From: Ditylenchus dipsaci
Taxonomy: Eukaryota; Nematoda; Chromadorea; Rhabditida; Anguinidae
Direction: 5' to 3'
DNA: 64,000 nt
Assembly (NCBI GenBank): GCA_004194705.1
Contig: SADC01000127.1
Span: forward strand, 241,311 to 305,310
A program made the translations under genes and the position numbers. Of this stretch, positions 1 through 11,736 are shown piece after piece. Within the stretch, counting starts at the first letter, position 1, and every line of letters begins with the position of its first letter. The notes beneath the pieces were generated by a model. It saw only the letters and a list, made by a program, of their open reading frames with translations, ran no database searches and had not been told where the DNA came from.

Positions 1-351
1 ATTAAATCATCTGCTCCTGAAAGTCAACATTTCCAATACCATTAAAAAACACAACAAGCTTTGTTCTGATGTTTTCGCACTACCACTGCTTTCTTCTTCT
101 CTGTTCGAAGTTCACCAGCCTCTTGCGCAAGCGTAAGGCTAAGCAAGGAGATATGGAGATACCATTCTAAGGCCCTCAATCTGTGAACTCTGCCTAGTGC
201 TTGAGCTCTCATGTTGCTTTGCTGGTCGAGGACGTCCACAAGAACTCAAAGGCGTGGGCAAGGATGCTCGTGGGATCTTTTTGCAATACACTCGGGAGAT
301 CGAAAATGTAGCCCATGAATATGAAGAGTGGCTGATCAAGCACGAGGAATA
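1..351 (+). CDS. 3' end of an unrecognised protein gene (partial)
   Basis: Two exons can be read: up to about 132 (donor gtaagg) and about 206-351, ending in TAA at 349-351 with overlapping AATAAA poly(A) signals. The first exon is open and gives a stretch containing [15 protein letters not shown]. The second starts in the matching phase ([15 protein letters not shown]) and then has to shift by one base near the GGG at 256-258 to continue into [25 protein letters not shown] and the stop. The alternative acceptor at 196 also ends in AG. I do not recognise the family; the tail is charged and helical. The gene starts before the window. The one-base problem matches those in other genes here and is probably a consensus error. 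Confidence 0.4.
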
Positions 352-1385
352 AATAAAAAGCAATAAAAGCAAGTAAAAAAGTGTTGTAACTTAATCCATA
401 TAACTATTTAATCCTAACGTGATCTCAATGAACAATAATAAAAAAATATACATAGACAGTAACACAAACTATATGAACAATTTCAATTTTGCCTCAGACT
501 TGAACTCGAACTCGAGTACATGAACACCCTCGAGTTAGAGTTCGAGTTAGAGTTCGGTTTTTGGTTACATGAACACCTCTTACCCGAACTCTAACTCTAA
601 CTCTAACTCGAACAAACGTGAACAAGCCATCAGAAAATGCAGTAAAAATTAAAATAGAAAAGGGAAAAACCATCTAAAAAAGGTTATTAGTCTTCTATTG
701 CATTTGGTTTTCAGGGCATTTTTTGAAGGAATTTAGAAATTGTGATATTGATATGCTGATACAACTTTAATTCTGCACAAGTTTGTCTGACATTAAAGCA
801 CTAAGTTGTCAAGAAAATATGGCTTTAAAGTTTAAACCACACTTGGAATAATCTTTTCGTGCCGAGACTATCTCCTCCTTCTGGTTTTTTTTGATTTGAC
901 CTTATATTATAAGTCAGTAATGGTTTTTGCTGTCTTTCCATTGATTTCGTATATATTAATGATAGTCTTCTAAAAAACATATCTATTTTTTTGCTTTGAC
1001 CATAAATAATTTTTCAGATTGGTCTAAAATTATTTCTGAGTATTAGAAGCCGAAAATTAGGCGTTTAGAGGCACCTGAAAAGGTGACTTGTGTGAGCGTT
1101 GATTGATGCATTATTGTTGTTGGGCGGTTGTGTTGTTATGGACATGCCCTTTCCTCTTTCTACTACACCTTCCACCGCTCAGGTTAGTTTCTTATATTTA
1201 TATCCGCACTGCCTATCAGCTAGCTGTTTACTTTCAAATAAATGGATTAACCTCAATGTGATCCTTCTTCCAAAAGCCTTATTATTGAAAAGCTTTTGCA
1301 GATTTCGCAGTTTTCTTCTCTATAAGGCAAGGCGAAAAAAGCAGACTTTCAACCATCACAATATAATCCAGTTTCGATTACCGTA

Positions 1386-1525
1386 TACCGTATTCACTCT
1401 AATTTAAGCGGGGGTTCAATTTTTTAACCTTCCAAAAACCGAGAAATTGTCAATCAAAATAGCCTTAACTCCGAAATCTTAGTAAAAAAATAGGGGGGGG
1501 GGGCTCAAATTAGAGTAATACGATA
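1386..1525. mobile_element. MITE of the CCGTAT...CTCTAATA family
   Basis: The left end reads TACCGTATTCACTCTAAT and the right end ATTAGAGTAATACG, followed by a G-rich run and the inverse C-rich sense inside. The termini match those of elements at 12731, 34747, 35046, 35884, 48193, 49444 and 51356. A TA target is expected; here the right end is slightly diverged. Confidence 0.6.
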
Positions 1526-2368
1526 TTCTCGATCTATCGGTAATCCTTAAAAGCTCGCGAAAAATTCTGTTTGTTTTTGAGATATTTAGGTGCTTAGCCA
1601 AACCTAAAAAGTGGAATCAGGAGAGCTTGTGGTAATTTAAAAAGGACAATTCTTTTGTTTGTCGCAAATTTTTGTTCTGCCTGTTTTTCTCAAAAAAAAA
1701 ATTTTTTTTTAATTTTTTTTTCAAGGTTTTAACACCATCAGGTAGCCGTTCGATCTACTTTCTGATGAAGTATAATTTATTGCATTATCTCTCAACAACG
1801 TAAAACAATGAGGTCAAAGTATGAAAAAAATCATAACAAAAATTCGGTTAAAACTCGGATTTGGCCAATGGTATTAATACGGTACTTTATAAATAAAATA
1901 TATATAAATAATAAAAAGACCGGATGCGGATAGTCGGTATTTTAAAATTGGTTAATAATGTTTTTAAGGGGGAACCAAGTCAAAAAAGTGAAACATTTGC
2001 AAACAAATTCGAAAATTTAAGTTTTTCGTATGATATGTACGCGAGGGAAGATACACTATTCGCGTATACGCGAATAGTGTATCATACAAAAAAATCATTT
2101 TTTTGCTTTTTCGCCTTGGTCCCTCTTTTTAATCATTTGGTAACAAAACAACGAAAAATACCGTTAATGTTATTAATAACGGAAAAACAAAATACCGGTA
2201 TTTGCCCAACCCTAGTTAAAATCATGAAGAATATATAAAATTATTTGAGAGAAACAGGCTAAACAAAAATTGCGCCAAAAAGTCGATTTGCGCCAAAAAA
2301 AGAAATATAGTCCATAAATAAATAAAATTTCCAATATATGAATTTACTGTGGATGAATTTACCCTCAC

Positions 2369-2596
2369 CGTCATAACTTTTTTTGTAGATCGTATTTCTA
2401 AATTCTGTAAACGCAGATTAGTTTATCCCGATCAGCATTTTTCGGTATATAATGTTAAAAACACGATTTTTGCAAACCACAGGAAAGACCAAACGAAAGT
2501 CGTGTTTTTAACATTATATGCTAAAAAAATCGCTATTTCAAGCTAAGCGGATTTACATTTACAAAATAGAAATACGATCTACATAAAAGTTATGAC
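2369..2596. mobile_element. Palindromic MITE
   Basis: An imperfect inverted repeat: GTCATAACTTTTT...GTAGATCGTATTTCTA on the left and TAGAAATACGATCTACATAAAAGTTATGAC on the right, with a second internal hairpin around the repeated motif AATGTTAAAAACACGA. No coding capacity. Confidence 0.6.
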
Positions 2597-3405
2597 CGGT
2601 CCATGCGTTTCAAAAATGCTGAGTGAATCAACGTATTTCTCTATTAGTTTTTCAACTCTTACAAAAATCTTGAAATTGTAAATCGAAAATGGCCTTTATT
2701 CTGAAATTCCAGTCAAAAAAGGGAGGTTGGGATTATATAGAAAATAAGATACCGTATAACCGCTTTTAATCCCCAGGGGATATTAATCAACCCTTTCGGA
2801 GGGTGGGGATTATTAGAGGATGAGGATTAATAGAGGGAAGGGTTATATTTCAACCTCTCCGGCGCCGAAGGCGCTGCAATTTTTGAAAAATATTATTTAG
2901 AAAAATTTTATGCTAATTTACGGAATTTAAATTCGTCTGCATTTTCGTCCTCCGAACAACCTACAACTCGCTTTCATGCACCGATTCACACCTGGTTGGA
3001 AGGTTGAGGTGAATTACAAGCGAAAGGAACTTTTGATGAAACTTTATGCTCACGTATTCTCGCAGAGCGTACCCATGCTCCACGTGAATCTGCTTACTTA
3101 GCTTTGAAGGCTAACGAAAATTATAGAATGACTCTTAGACCATAGGTCAGTTATCAAAAAATTATGAGGGTATGGATGTGTTTTTAGATTTTCGAAGTGC
3201 CAGTAGTCACATTTTTGTGGATTTTCAGAAGTGAGGAGCCAGATTTATCAGGAAAGTAGGCAGCTTCTACAAGAATTTTCATGATCAGATTTTCCCCAGG
3301 TCACAGGCAGAGTCCTTCCTTGTTAGATGAAAAAAAATAAAAAAAATGAGCTTGTCCTATCATACGCTGGCCTATCTGCGCTTAAGCACATGCCTAAAGA
3401 GAATA

Positions 3406-4173
3406 CAGTCAAACCTCGCTATAGTGGCACCCCTGGGACCGGCCTCAGGGTGCTACTATAGCGAGGTGCCACTATATTGGGGTGCCACTATAGCGAAGTA
3501 TGCTTGACCGAACAATTTGCTAAGTTTTCGAGAACATGGAAGAGAACATGTTACGTTATGCAAGTTTCGAAACTTAAGAGAAAGTAATGTGACTAAAGAA
3601 CGACACTATTATGAGAAGGACAGTATTTTCATTCACCAGAAAAATTCGCAAATGCAATGAACAGTCAACGAATGTATACCGGTGAACTTTGAGGGTTTCG
3701 TTTGATGTATTTCGATAGTTTTGATTGGTATTTATTTTATTGAAAGTGGTCAAAAAACACCCTCTAAAGCTGTAACCGATGCTTCGACATTAATTGTACC
3801 CAGAGATAGCTCGCACTCCATAGATAACCCGCTCCAGCGTATAACCCGTGGGTTATAAACGGAAATTTAGGGTAGTATCAATCAAGAACAACCGAGAATG
3901 AATAAATTTTAAAGAAAAAGTGAATAATCAATGCATAAAAATTTGTCTTACAGGTTTTCTTGTTTGACTTAAAGGTGCCACTATATTGGGAGTGAATTTA
4001 TAACTCGGGAGCAAATAAAGTGCACTCTAGTGGAGGTGCCACTATATCGAGGTGCCACTATAGTGGGATGCCAGTTTGCCTTATTTAAGGCAAAATCAAC
4101 CAAATCAGTCCCAGGGTGCCACTATAGTGGGAGTGCCACTATAGCGGGGTGCTACTATAGCGAGGTTCAACTG
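3406..4173. mobile_element. Non-autonomous pogo/Tigger-type element
   Basis: The ends are CAGTCAAACCTCGCTATAGTG and, inverted, CACTATAGCGAGGTTCAACTG (the right end uses GCTACTATAGC). It is flanked by TA on both sides (3404-3405 and 4174-4175), as expected of the Tc1-mariner/pogo group. The motif GGTGCCACTATAG is reiterated several times near both ends. The interior has no transposase. Confidence 0.8.
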
Positions 4174-4514
4174 TACTTGGATGAAGTGTCTGGGTATGCA
4201 GGCTCGGCCTAATGCGAGTCGCGTCTTGTGCAGTTCTGATAGTCAGTCCTTGTGCGAGATGGGCTTTTGTATGTGACTTCAGCAGTACTACAGTCGACCT
4301 GGATATAACAAGCTCAGAAATAAAGAACTAGGTCGAGATGAGCAGGACGATCAAAAAAAGGCGGCTACTGTAATGATAAAACAAGATATTCATCGGGAAT
4401 GTCAATTAAACTGAGCTGTTTGAAATTCTTTGAAATAAAAATTCAATGTTATGCGATCGAGTTTAGCTTTCTGATAAAATAATCATTGAGTTTCAACATG
4501 TGAATGAACTAAAC

Positions 4515-4652
4515 TAGATAACCGCTAAAAAAACGGCGGCGCAGCCGCCTGAAAAATTAGGGGGGGGGGCATCATTAGAGGGTGCGTTTATTATTTTCCA
4601 ACCCCCTTCAAGGGATGGGGGATTATTAGAGGGTGGGGGATTAATAGAGGTT
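4515..4652. mobile_element. G-rich MITE fragment
   Basis: Contains a G10 run, the motifs GGGTGCGTTTATTATT and GGGTGGGGGATTAATAGAGGTTATA, and a matching TAACCGCTA end on the left. Related sequences lie at 2747-2850 and 9914-10072. Confidence 0.45.
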
Positions 4653-4731
4653 ATAAGGTAAGTCAAATCAAGATATAATTGTTGCGAAAAAAGCAGTATT
4701 ATATAATAAACAACCAATTTGTTGATTGCAG

Positions 4732-7700
4732 CGAGATGCTTCTTCCTTAATGGGCCTAATTTCTACGAAAGATATAGCTGAACTTACACAAATAGCCACC
4801 GAATTAGCAGCGCAAACCATGCACAGCAATGGGGAATTGATGAGCAAGCCAGGCAGACCAGAAGTGCGTGACCTGTCCTGGATGTATCTCCTTCCAATTG
4901 TTGGGCCAGGGTCTCACCAACATGTGGCAACCAGCCAGCCAACAACTAGCCAAATCTCTGATGGGTCAACAGCCAGCAGCCATGGCCAGTGCAAAACAAT
5001 CTCCGCTTGCAGAAATGCAGCCTTTGTTTAGTAATACTGCGCCGAGGTATAACAGCAGACCCAGGGCAGCAGCAGCTGCAGGCACAGGAGGGGGTGCTAT
5101 GAACTCCATCATGGAGTTGGCCAGTACCTTTCTGGGAGGTGCAGATAGAACTGCAGGGCCAGCCAGGACAGAAGCTGTTGGAGGGGGCAACCAGATGGGT
5201 GAGCTGATTTCCTCCATGACTGGAGGCAACAGACCAGCAAGCGGGGCCACCAGATGAGTGAACTCATTTCCTCCATGACTGGGGGTAATAGACCAGCAGG
5301 TGGGGCCAACCAGATGAGCGACCTGATTTCGTCGATGGCTGGCGGTAACAGACCAGCAAGTGGAGGCAACCAGATGATGATACCTAGTTTAAAACAAATC
5401 ATGCCTGGGGCTAGCAAGAATTTCGGTTTTCAACAAGGAGAGGGTGAGTTTATTGCCAAAATAATTTGCTGTGAGTGTTGAGTTGCACAGTTGACTCTCC
5501 AACCACCCGAAAAGTTCGTTCCCACCTAGGGTCGACACTTTTTTTGGCTTAGGTTTTGAAGTTTTTTGCCAGTTGTTTTCGGTTAGTCTAGTCCGAGAAA
5601 TCGCAAGAATTTCGATTACCGGCGCTACTATAGAATATATGTATTGTGCTGGAAATAGACCGAAAATGGGCCAATTTAGTGTAAAAGGAAGATGTTGAAC
5701 ATAGTTTTGTTGACTGGGGCCTACCGCATAAATAAACTCTGGTATGCATATGTTTTATGCATCCAGAGTCACTTTCGAGTGATTTGTGTCTAAGGTATGT
5801 GGGTATGCGCATCTCAACTCCAAGCCCCCAAGCCCCCTGCGCCCCCTTCGGGGGCGCAGCAGGCTTGAGAGTTAGAGATGCGCGCACCCACCTACCTTAG
5901 ACATGATTCCGAGAAGGACTCTTGACCATAAAATGCATATATAGCAGGGCTCCCAAATGGGTTGATTAATCAGAAAAGGGTTGATTTTAGCAGGTCAAAT
6001 CTGATGATTTTTAAAAAGGTTGATTTATCAGAAAAGGGTTGATTTTGAAAAAAGAAGGTTGATTTGTCTGATTTCTGCAAAAAGAAATAAAAACTTGTCA
6101 AATTTTCGAATTCCAGCCAACATTTTATTCAAAATTTTCGCCTGCGGCGCAATTTCTTTCAAATTCTTTTTTCTCTTTTTTTCTTTATTCTTTTGTTCTT
6201 CTGTATTTTGCTCGTTCAATAGTGTTGTGTTTCTTTTTAGAAAGATGCCTCCTCACGCAAAGCACGAGTACAAAGCGCAATATGAAAAAGAGTTCAAAGG
6301 GATCCGCAAAGGAAAAGACGACTATCACGCTTTTTGCATCCCGTGCAAAGATGAAATCAACCTGACGTCGATGGGCAAAGCCGCAATTCGGGTGCACCAG
6401 GAGAAGCAGAAGCACAAGGAAAACGCCAAGGCCACCGGATCTACAAGGTTTCTTTTGCTTGGATATTTTTTATTATTTAATCTTTTCAGAGCTCTCTCCA
6501 ACTTCCTACCAAGCCGAACTGCGCCGACTGCAATCGATGACAAAACTGCCGCTGCCGAAGGAGCCTGGGCTTTCCATGTCGCAACTCACAATCAAGCATT
6601 CTCTTCAACTGACTGTTGCTCGTCTGATGCTCTTTTCCGCACGATGTTCTCTGACTCTCAGGTGGCTAAGAAGTTCGGATGTGGGCAGATGAAAACCAAA
6701 GCAATTATAACAGGTTTCTTTCTTCTTTTGATTTTCTTGTTACTTTTTTGATCTTTAGGTGTGATGGCGCCGTATTCCGTCCAATGTCTGCTTAAGGAAC
6801 TGGGGGCTCAGCCATACTCTATCTCGACCGATGCTTCAAATCACAAGGAGATCAAGTTGTTTCCGCTCGTTATCAGGTTGGTTTTCCTTTTTAACTTTGT
6901 TATTGATAATCGTTGCAGATTCTTCACCGCTGACAAGGGAGTTCAAGTCCGCCTGCTCGACATGAAGGATTTGCCAGGTGAGGATTCGCAACTTGTCGCC
7001 GACTTTATTGCTCAAATTCTGGACAAGCATGGTCTGAAGTGGCAGAATCTCGTCTCGTTTTGCGCCGACAACGCTCCCGTAAACTTTGGAGGACCGAGAA
7101 TGCAAGGACCGAACAATGTCTTCAAGAAGTTGCTCCTCAAGAAGAAGAATCTTATTCCAGTTGGATGCCCTGCTCACGTCTTCCACAATGCCGCTCAGAA
7201 AGGTGCAGATCGTCTTCCGTTGGATATCGAAACCGTCATCTTCAAACTGGCAAGCTATTTCAAAGGATCGACAAGTCGGCATGAGCAGTTCAAGGATGTT
7301 TGCGAGTTTCTCGAGGTTTGAAGTTTCATTTTGAATCGGATTGACTTTGCATTTTTTAGACCAAATATGAGACAATTCCGACGCATGGTCCGACTCGATG
7401 GCTGACGCTGGGCAAAGTGATCAACAAGATTCTAAAGCTGTGGGAGCCACTGACTGCGCTATTCGGATTCGCCAACAAGCCGCCGCTATACCTCGAGAAG
7501 TTCTTCGCGTCGGAGGAATCACTTTCGGTTCTGCAGTTTCTCCAGAGTGTTCTGGGCGTCTTCGAGAAACCTTTGCTTCAGCTTCAGGTTCGTTGCTTTC
7601 TTTTACTTGTTTATATTGTCCTGTTTTCAGAAATCAACAGCACTCTTGCCAGAACTGGTAGAAATCGTCAATTCTTTCAAGCAGATGGTGGTGGAACGGA

Positions 7701-10700
7701 AGGCGAAGGAATTCTTCGGAGCAACAACTGCAACTTCTCTCGAGCGTTTGGACATGGAAGTGAAGGAAAGGCTGAGCGCGAGTTTCCAGGTTGACTTTTG
7801 TTTAAGTCAGCTTTTGTAACTCCTTCCTTCAGGATTTCTACACGACGGTCATCGCCTACATTGACAAGTGGATCCACGTGGAGTTCTTGCCGACCAACAT
7901 CTCGTGGATCATGCTGAAGGAGAACAACATCGAATACACGGAAGCAGTGGAGCTGGCAAAGCAAGTGGCGCCCGAAATCGCGGTCAATGATGAGCTTTTC
8001 AACGAGGTGGTGGAAGTCAATCGAATGCTGCGTCAAATCCCAGAGGATGTCTTCGAAGTCTATCAAGCGGAAACGAAGTGGCAAAAGATCTTCAAGGTAA
8101 GCGAGATTTTCGTTACAAAAATTTTGTAGATTTCTTAACATTTACTAAGTAAATTTTACTTTTAGGACAACGACTCTCTCCCGAATCTCTATCGTCTGGT
8201 CAGCATCATCTTCTCAATTCAGTTGGCGAATGCGTTCGTCGAGCGGGTATTCTCTTTGTGCAAGGCGCAATGGACTGATACAAGGAACTCGCTGCAAGTC
8301 GAAACTGTCAAGGCTCTTCTCCAAGTGCGTGTTAATTTCGATATGGACTGCGCCGGTGTCTACAATTTGCTGATGAAGGAAGAAACTTTACGAAGGAAAA
8401 TTCAAGGAGGAGAGAAATGGGAGTGATAAATTGTTTATGTTATTGATTGATGTAAAAAATGTAGAAATAAAATGCTTTGTACGATTGATTTGTCGTTGCG
8501 TAAAAAATCTGATTTTTGATCCCAAAATCTGATTTTTTGTGTAATTTGTCTGATTTTTGAAATTTTGAGTTGGGAGCCCTGATATATAGGCTCTTTTTGC
8601 CCAGCTCCAGTGACCAAAATGGGGTAAAAACTAGGGTTGGGTAATTCTCCGGAGAAATACTTTCCGGGTAATTACCGGTAATTACCCGAAAAGCGGAGAA
8701 ATACTATTTGCTGATACCTAAACCATCTGGATGGTACCTAAAACACTTGAATGGTACCCAAACCACCGGTATGGTACCCAAATCACCTGGATAGTGCCCA
8801 AATCATCTGTATGTTACCCGAAACACCTGGACGGTACCCAAATCTTCTGGATAGTACCCAAATCATCCGAATATCACTCAAAACACCTGGATATTACCCA
8901 AACAACCTGGATGGTACCCAGATCACATGGATGGTACCCAAACCGCCTGGATAGTACCCGAACCATCTGGATAATACCTAAACCAAAAATTTCTGGCTGA
9001 GTAGGGTAAGTGGATTGCTTAATAGTTAATCCTAATAAAAAGTGACGGTTATTGGCGATTGCGATATTTGTCGACCATAATTTCCATAAAATTTCCTATG
9101 AAGAAAGCAATTATACTTGTAAATAAAAACATTCAAAATGTATTAGCATAAAATGAAGAAGATATCGCAGAAAAATAAAATAATGAAAAAATTTATCAGC
9201 TGTGAGTCGAACCTTCGACATTCAAAGGAGACCAGTAGTGTAAAGGAAAGCATGGCTCAAGCGGGAAGTGATTCCTGCATAATTAGAAAGTACACTGCCT
9301 CCCCGGCTCCGACTTTGACGCAATTCTAAAGCAAAAACAGAAATTTAGAACGCTTCATACTTTTATAAGAACCAACCTCCAAGTATTTCTCCATTCTTTT
9401 CGCATCTGACTTGTAGCCAGCATTGCAGAACTTGCACAAACCAACCACTGTTAGGTTCCCATTTGCATTTCTTTCTTTAACTCAATTGTAGTAATTTCAA
9501 CACCAGGAAAAGGGCTTGAATTCGGACATCTAAATTTTCCATCTATAATACGAATAGAGCATCAGAAAAAAACAGTTTTCAGAAAAAATATCGAAGGTCA
9601 ACTGCAATAAATACTAAAAAATAGTATTTCTCCGATTTTTCTTTACGGAGAAATACTTAGTATTTCTCCGGGTAATTACCCGGTAATTACCGGAGAATTA
9701 CCCGGGTAATTACCCATCATCAACCTAGTAAAAACGCCGAAAATGTCCAATTTTGGCCAATTTTTTTTTTTCAAAAAATCGACTTTTTGGTCAGAAAACG
9801 TCTGGAAACAACTTTTTTTATCGTTTTTAGCGCATAAAAATTACTTAGGAATGGTTAGAACATGATTTTGAAAAAAAAATTTGCGGGGGGGGGTATTCTA
9901 TAGTAGGGTCAGATTACCGTATAACCTCTGCCAATCCCCAATGGATGCTCAATTTTCAACCTCTAAGCATTTCTCCGATTTTAAATCAAAAATGGTCTTA
10001 ACTCTGAAATCCTAGTCGAAAAAATTAGGGAGGAGTATTAGAGGGTGGGGGATTAATAGTAGTTATACGGTGGGCCGGTACTTTTTGTGAATAGCTACAG
10101 TTTTACTAAAAAAAATACGCACGGCTTTCGATATAAAGATCACCTTTTTAAAATTCGGTGATCGCAATATCGAGAACTGTGGGTCTTTTTGGCAAAACTA
10201 TTGCTATTTACAAAAAACGACCGGCAAAATCAGGATCCTTGTGATTCTTCGTACTAGGCTGACCAAATAAAACTGGCAGACGACTTCAAAACCTGGAGCG
10301 AAAAATAAGTTGGACCCTAAGCGGGAACGAACTTGTGGGGAACGTTATATATCCAGAGTCGACTGTACTGCTAGTTTGCAGGCTGTCTTCCATTTATTGG
10401 CGAGTTTATGTCAGTTATCTATGGTAATTGTGTGCGCCATGCTGATGAAAAGACCTGGGACACCTGGGGAAAAGAGATCACTAATGCATTGATGGGAGGC
10501 AAGATTGATTTGCTCAGAGCTAGGTGGGTGGTCTTTACTTCAATTAGCATAGTTTTGAATTTGAAGCAAAGAGACTTGTAAAAAAGGAGCAGAAAGAGAG
10601 CAGTGTGGACAGTTAAGACGGGCTGTCAGTGAATGCGACATAATCGGTTCTATCCAGCTGGCCAGCAATATGCAGAGAGCTATTTCCAGATGTGACGAGA

Positions 10701-11539
10701 TATCCGGCATTATTGACCAGGTAAATTCATTGAACCTTGTTTCAATAAAGGGATACTAAAGAGGTGGAAAGCTCGAAGTAGAAACATGAAAACCGTTCGC
10801 TATTTGCAGTATAGAATCCTCCCGCCCTTTTCTGAATCCGAATCTGTTAAGATCGGTGCGTCGACGTTTGGTGGTTTTTGGGACATTTTTTCAAATTCGC
10901 GCCCTTTTTGGTTTCTGTTTTTTCGTGTTTTTCGCAGGTAGGACACACGTCAGAGTCCGTCCTAACGTGCGCTGGCCTACCCCGAGCCTAAGGGCTAATC
11001 CTAAGGCCTAAGTGGTTACAGTGGCCAGAAAAACACTAAAAACAGAACGCCAAAAAGGGCGCGAATTTGAAAAAATGCAACAAAAGCCACTAAACCTACC
11101 TATGCCGTTAAGATCAGATCAAAATAATTTTTAAGAGCTGTGATATCCATCTAAGTAGGCAAACTTTCTGACTGGTTCACTCAAAGTAGCTACATCTTAG
11201 CTCCTAGAAATTATTTTGACCTGATCTCACCGGATTCAGATTCAGGGAGACATTTTCGTTATAGTATAAAATTTCAGGAAACTGTTCCTTACAAAATAAT
11301 GATTTCAATCAAAATTTCCAAAAATTAGGTCATAAATGGTCATTAATTGATAGCCGTCCCATCTCTAACTCTTCAAGCCTCCTCCAGCCATTTTCGTTAT
11401 AAATATTTTATGAATCAGTATTCTTAGATATCAGAAGACATTTCACAATTTTCAGAACCCAACCACAGTGCTCACCCAGATGAACGGGCTCATCAACGGC
11501 GAGATGGCCCAAGGATTTCTCAATAATTTTCTAGGCTAA
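4732..11539 (+). CDS. Unrecognised, probably secreted protein with 20-residue repeats and a Cys-rich C-terminus
   Basis: Exons: 4732-4863, 4910-5443, 10382-10523, 10567-10720, 11456-11539 (stop TAA). Phases agree at each junction. Small introns are 43-46 nt; the third is 4.9 kb and full of transposons, and the fourth is 735 nt. The first part is Gln/Ala/Met-rich. The second exon has three tandem 60-bp repeats encoding NQMxELISSMTGGNRPASGG. The C-terminal part carries about seven cysteines (GCLPF, NCVRH, TCKK, QCGQ, ECD, RCD) in a helical setting and ends NNFLG. The first repeat lacks one base near 5249 compared with its sister copies, which would cause a stop at 5255; this is probably a consensus error. 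The upstream exon with a signal peptide was not identified. I do not recognise the family. Confidence 0.65.
5755..5936. repeat. Hairpin repeat
   Basis: The left arm (CTAAGGTATGTGGGTATGCGC) and the right arm (GCGCGCACCCACCTACCTTAG) surround a C/G-rich centre (gccccctgcgcccccttcgggggcg). A related core lies at 27427-27475. It sits immediately left of the hAT insertion. Confidence 0.6.
5945..8581 (+). mobile_element. Complete hAT-superfamily DNA transposon
   Basis: Perfect 12-bp terminal inverted repeats, CAGGGCTCCCAA at 5945 and TTGGGAGCCCTG at 8570-8581. They are flanked by a perfect 8-bp target duplication ATATATAG (5937-5944 and 8582-8589), the size expected of hAT elements. Subterminal copies of TCTGATTTTT/GGGTTGATT occur at both ends. 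It encloses one transposase gene and sits in the long intron of the repeat-protein gene, in the same orientation. The intact ends, duplication and reading frame point to recent insertion. Confidence 0.95.
6245..8426 (+). CDS. hAT transposase (BED-like finger plus dimerisation dom.)
   Basis: Eight exons: 6245-6447, 6490-6713, 6759-6876, 6919-7315, 7360-7587, 7631-7789, 7833-8096, 8166-8426, with introns of 42-69 nt. The joined frame has no stop before TGA at 8424-8426, about 615 residues. The N-terminus has a zinc-finger pattern (FCIPCK ... HQEKQKHKE) like BED-type hAT fingers. STDASN and FCADNAP fit the first two catalytic Asp regions of the RNase H-like core. The C-terminal LANAFVERVFSL is the hAT dimerisation signature (usually SNAxxERxFS). 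Six of seven donors begin GTT rather than the host's usual GTA/GTG, and the exons are visibly more GC-rich than the surroundings, which suggests a foreign origin. An AATAAA follows at about 8466. Confidence 0.92.
8635..9725. mobile_element. Non-autonomous element carrying a 20-bp minisatellite
   Basis: The left end is AGGGTTGGGTAATTCTCCGGAG and the right end, inverted, GGTAATTACCCATCATCAACCT. Both ends contain stacked GGTAATTACC and GGAGAAATACTA motifs. The flank is CTAG on both sides (8631-8634 and 9725-9728). The interior holds the minisatellite at 8711-8990 and no transposase. The AGGGTTGGG start is shared with the element at 32812. Confidence 0.7.
8711..8990 (+). repeat. 20-bp minisatellite, about 14 copies
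   Basis: The unit is ATGGTACCCAAATCACCTGG with single-base variation between copies. Because 20 is not a multiple of three, the repeat translates as a cycling WYPNH/VPKSS/GTQIT pattern in open frames; these are not genes. Confidence 0.9.
9914..10073. mobile_element. MITE with ACCGTATAAC ends
   Basis: TACCGTATAACCTCTGCCAATCC on the left and GGGGGATTAATAGTAGTTATACGGT on the right are inverted copies. It is a sub-type of the CCGTAT family, also seen at 35046-35539. Confidence 0.65.
10838..11250. mobile_element. TTAAGATC-type MITE interrupted by a palindromic insert
   Basis: The outer ends (CTGAATCCGAATCTGTTAAGATC and GATCTCACCGGATTCAG) match the copy at 38139-38295. The inner arms GATCAAAATAATTT/AAATTATTTTGACCTGATC are at 11111-11228. 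Between them is a separate inverted repeat (arms TTCAAATTCGCGCCCTTTTTGG and its inverse, 10862-11103), absent from the other copy. All lie in the last intron of the repeat-protein gene. Confidence 0.55.
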
Positions 11540-11736
11540 CACTAAAAAAGGCTGCCCTATTTTCTCTAAAAATGGGCCCAATTAATTCGAAAAATCTGTT
11601 TGTGGCATTGTGTTTTTGACCTATATTTTGTTCGTTGTTTTCGAGCACCTTATATACCAAAATATAGCTGATAACTCAAAGAGAGTTTGAGTTGAATTTT
11701 GTGCACAAGAATGAAGATCAAAGAAGAAATGCTTAA

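Larger units (their letters stand above)
352..3403. other. Intergenic repeat-rich stretch without a convincing gene
   Basis: It holds short (TTAGAG/GAACTC)-type repeats in opposite orientations at 490-620, a CCGTAT-type MITE at 1386-1525, a perfect 34-bp palindrome at 2050-2083 inside an element ending in ccggtatttgcccaaccctag (about 2190-2214), and a palindromic MITE at 2369-2596. A possible leader exon at about 1100-1182 ends in CAG/GTTAG and would splice in phase to the exon at 4732, but has no in-frame ATG early enough to make me confident. Confidence 0.5.
5615..9906. mobile_element. Putative outer element ending in GGCGCTACTATAGAATA
   Basis: The left end GGCGCTACTATAGAATA (about 5621) and the right end TATTCTATAGTAGGG (9893-9907) are inverted relative to each other. 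They match the termini of a shorter element at 13499-13732 and a half element near 51740. If genuine, it contains the hAT and minisatellite elements as later insertions. No duplication of flanking DNA was found. Confidence 0.35.

Noticed and set aside
540..610. Repeated GAGTTAGAGTTC as a telomere-like array
   Set aside because: Only a few irregular copies in both orientations; no long uniform hexamer run.
8731..9000. Two overlapping open frames rich in YPNH/VPKS
   Set aside because: They are translations of the 20-bp minisatellite in different phases.
9205..9330. Possible tRNA or SINE (GGTTCGACTC on the minus strand)
   Set aside because: No foldable cloverleaf or A box at the right distance.
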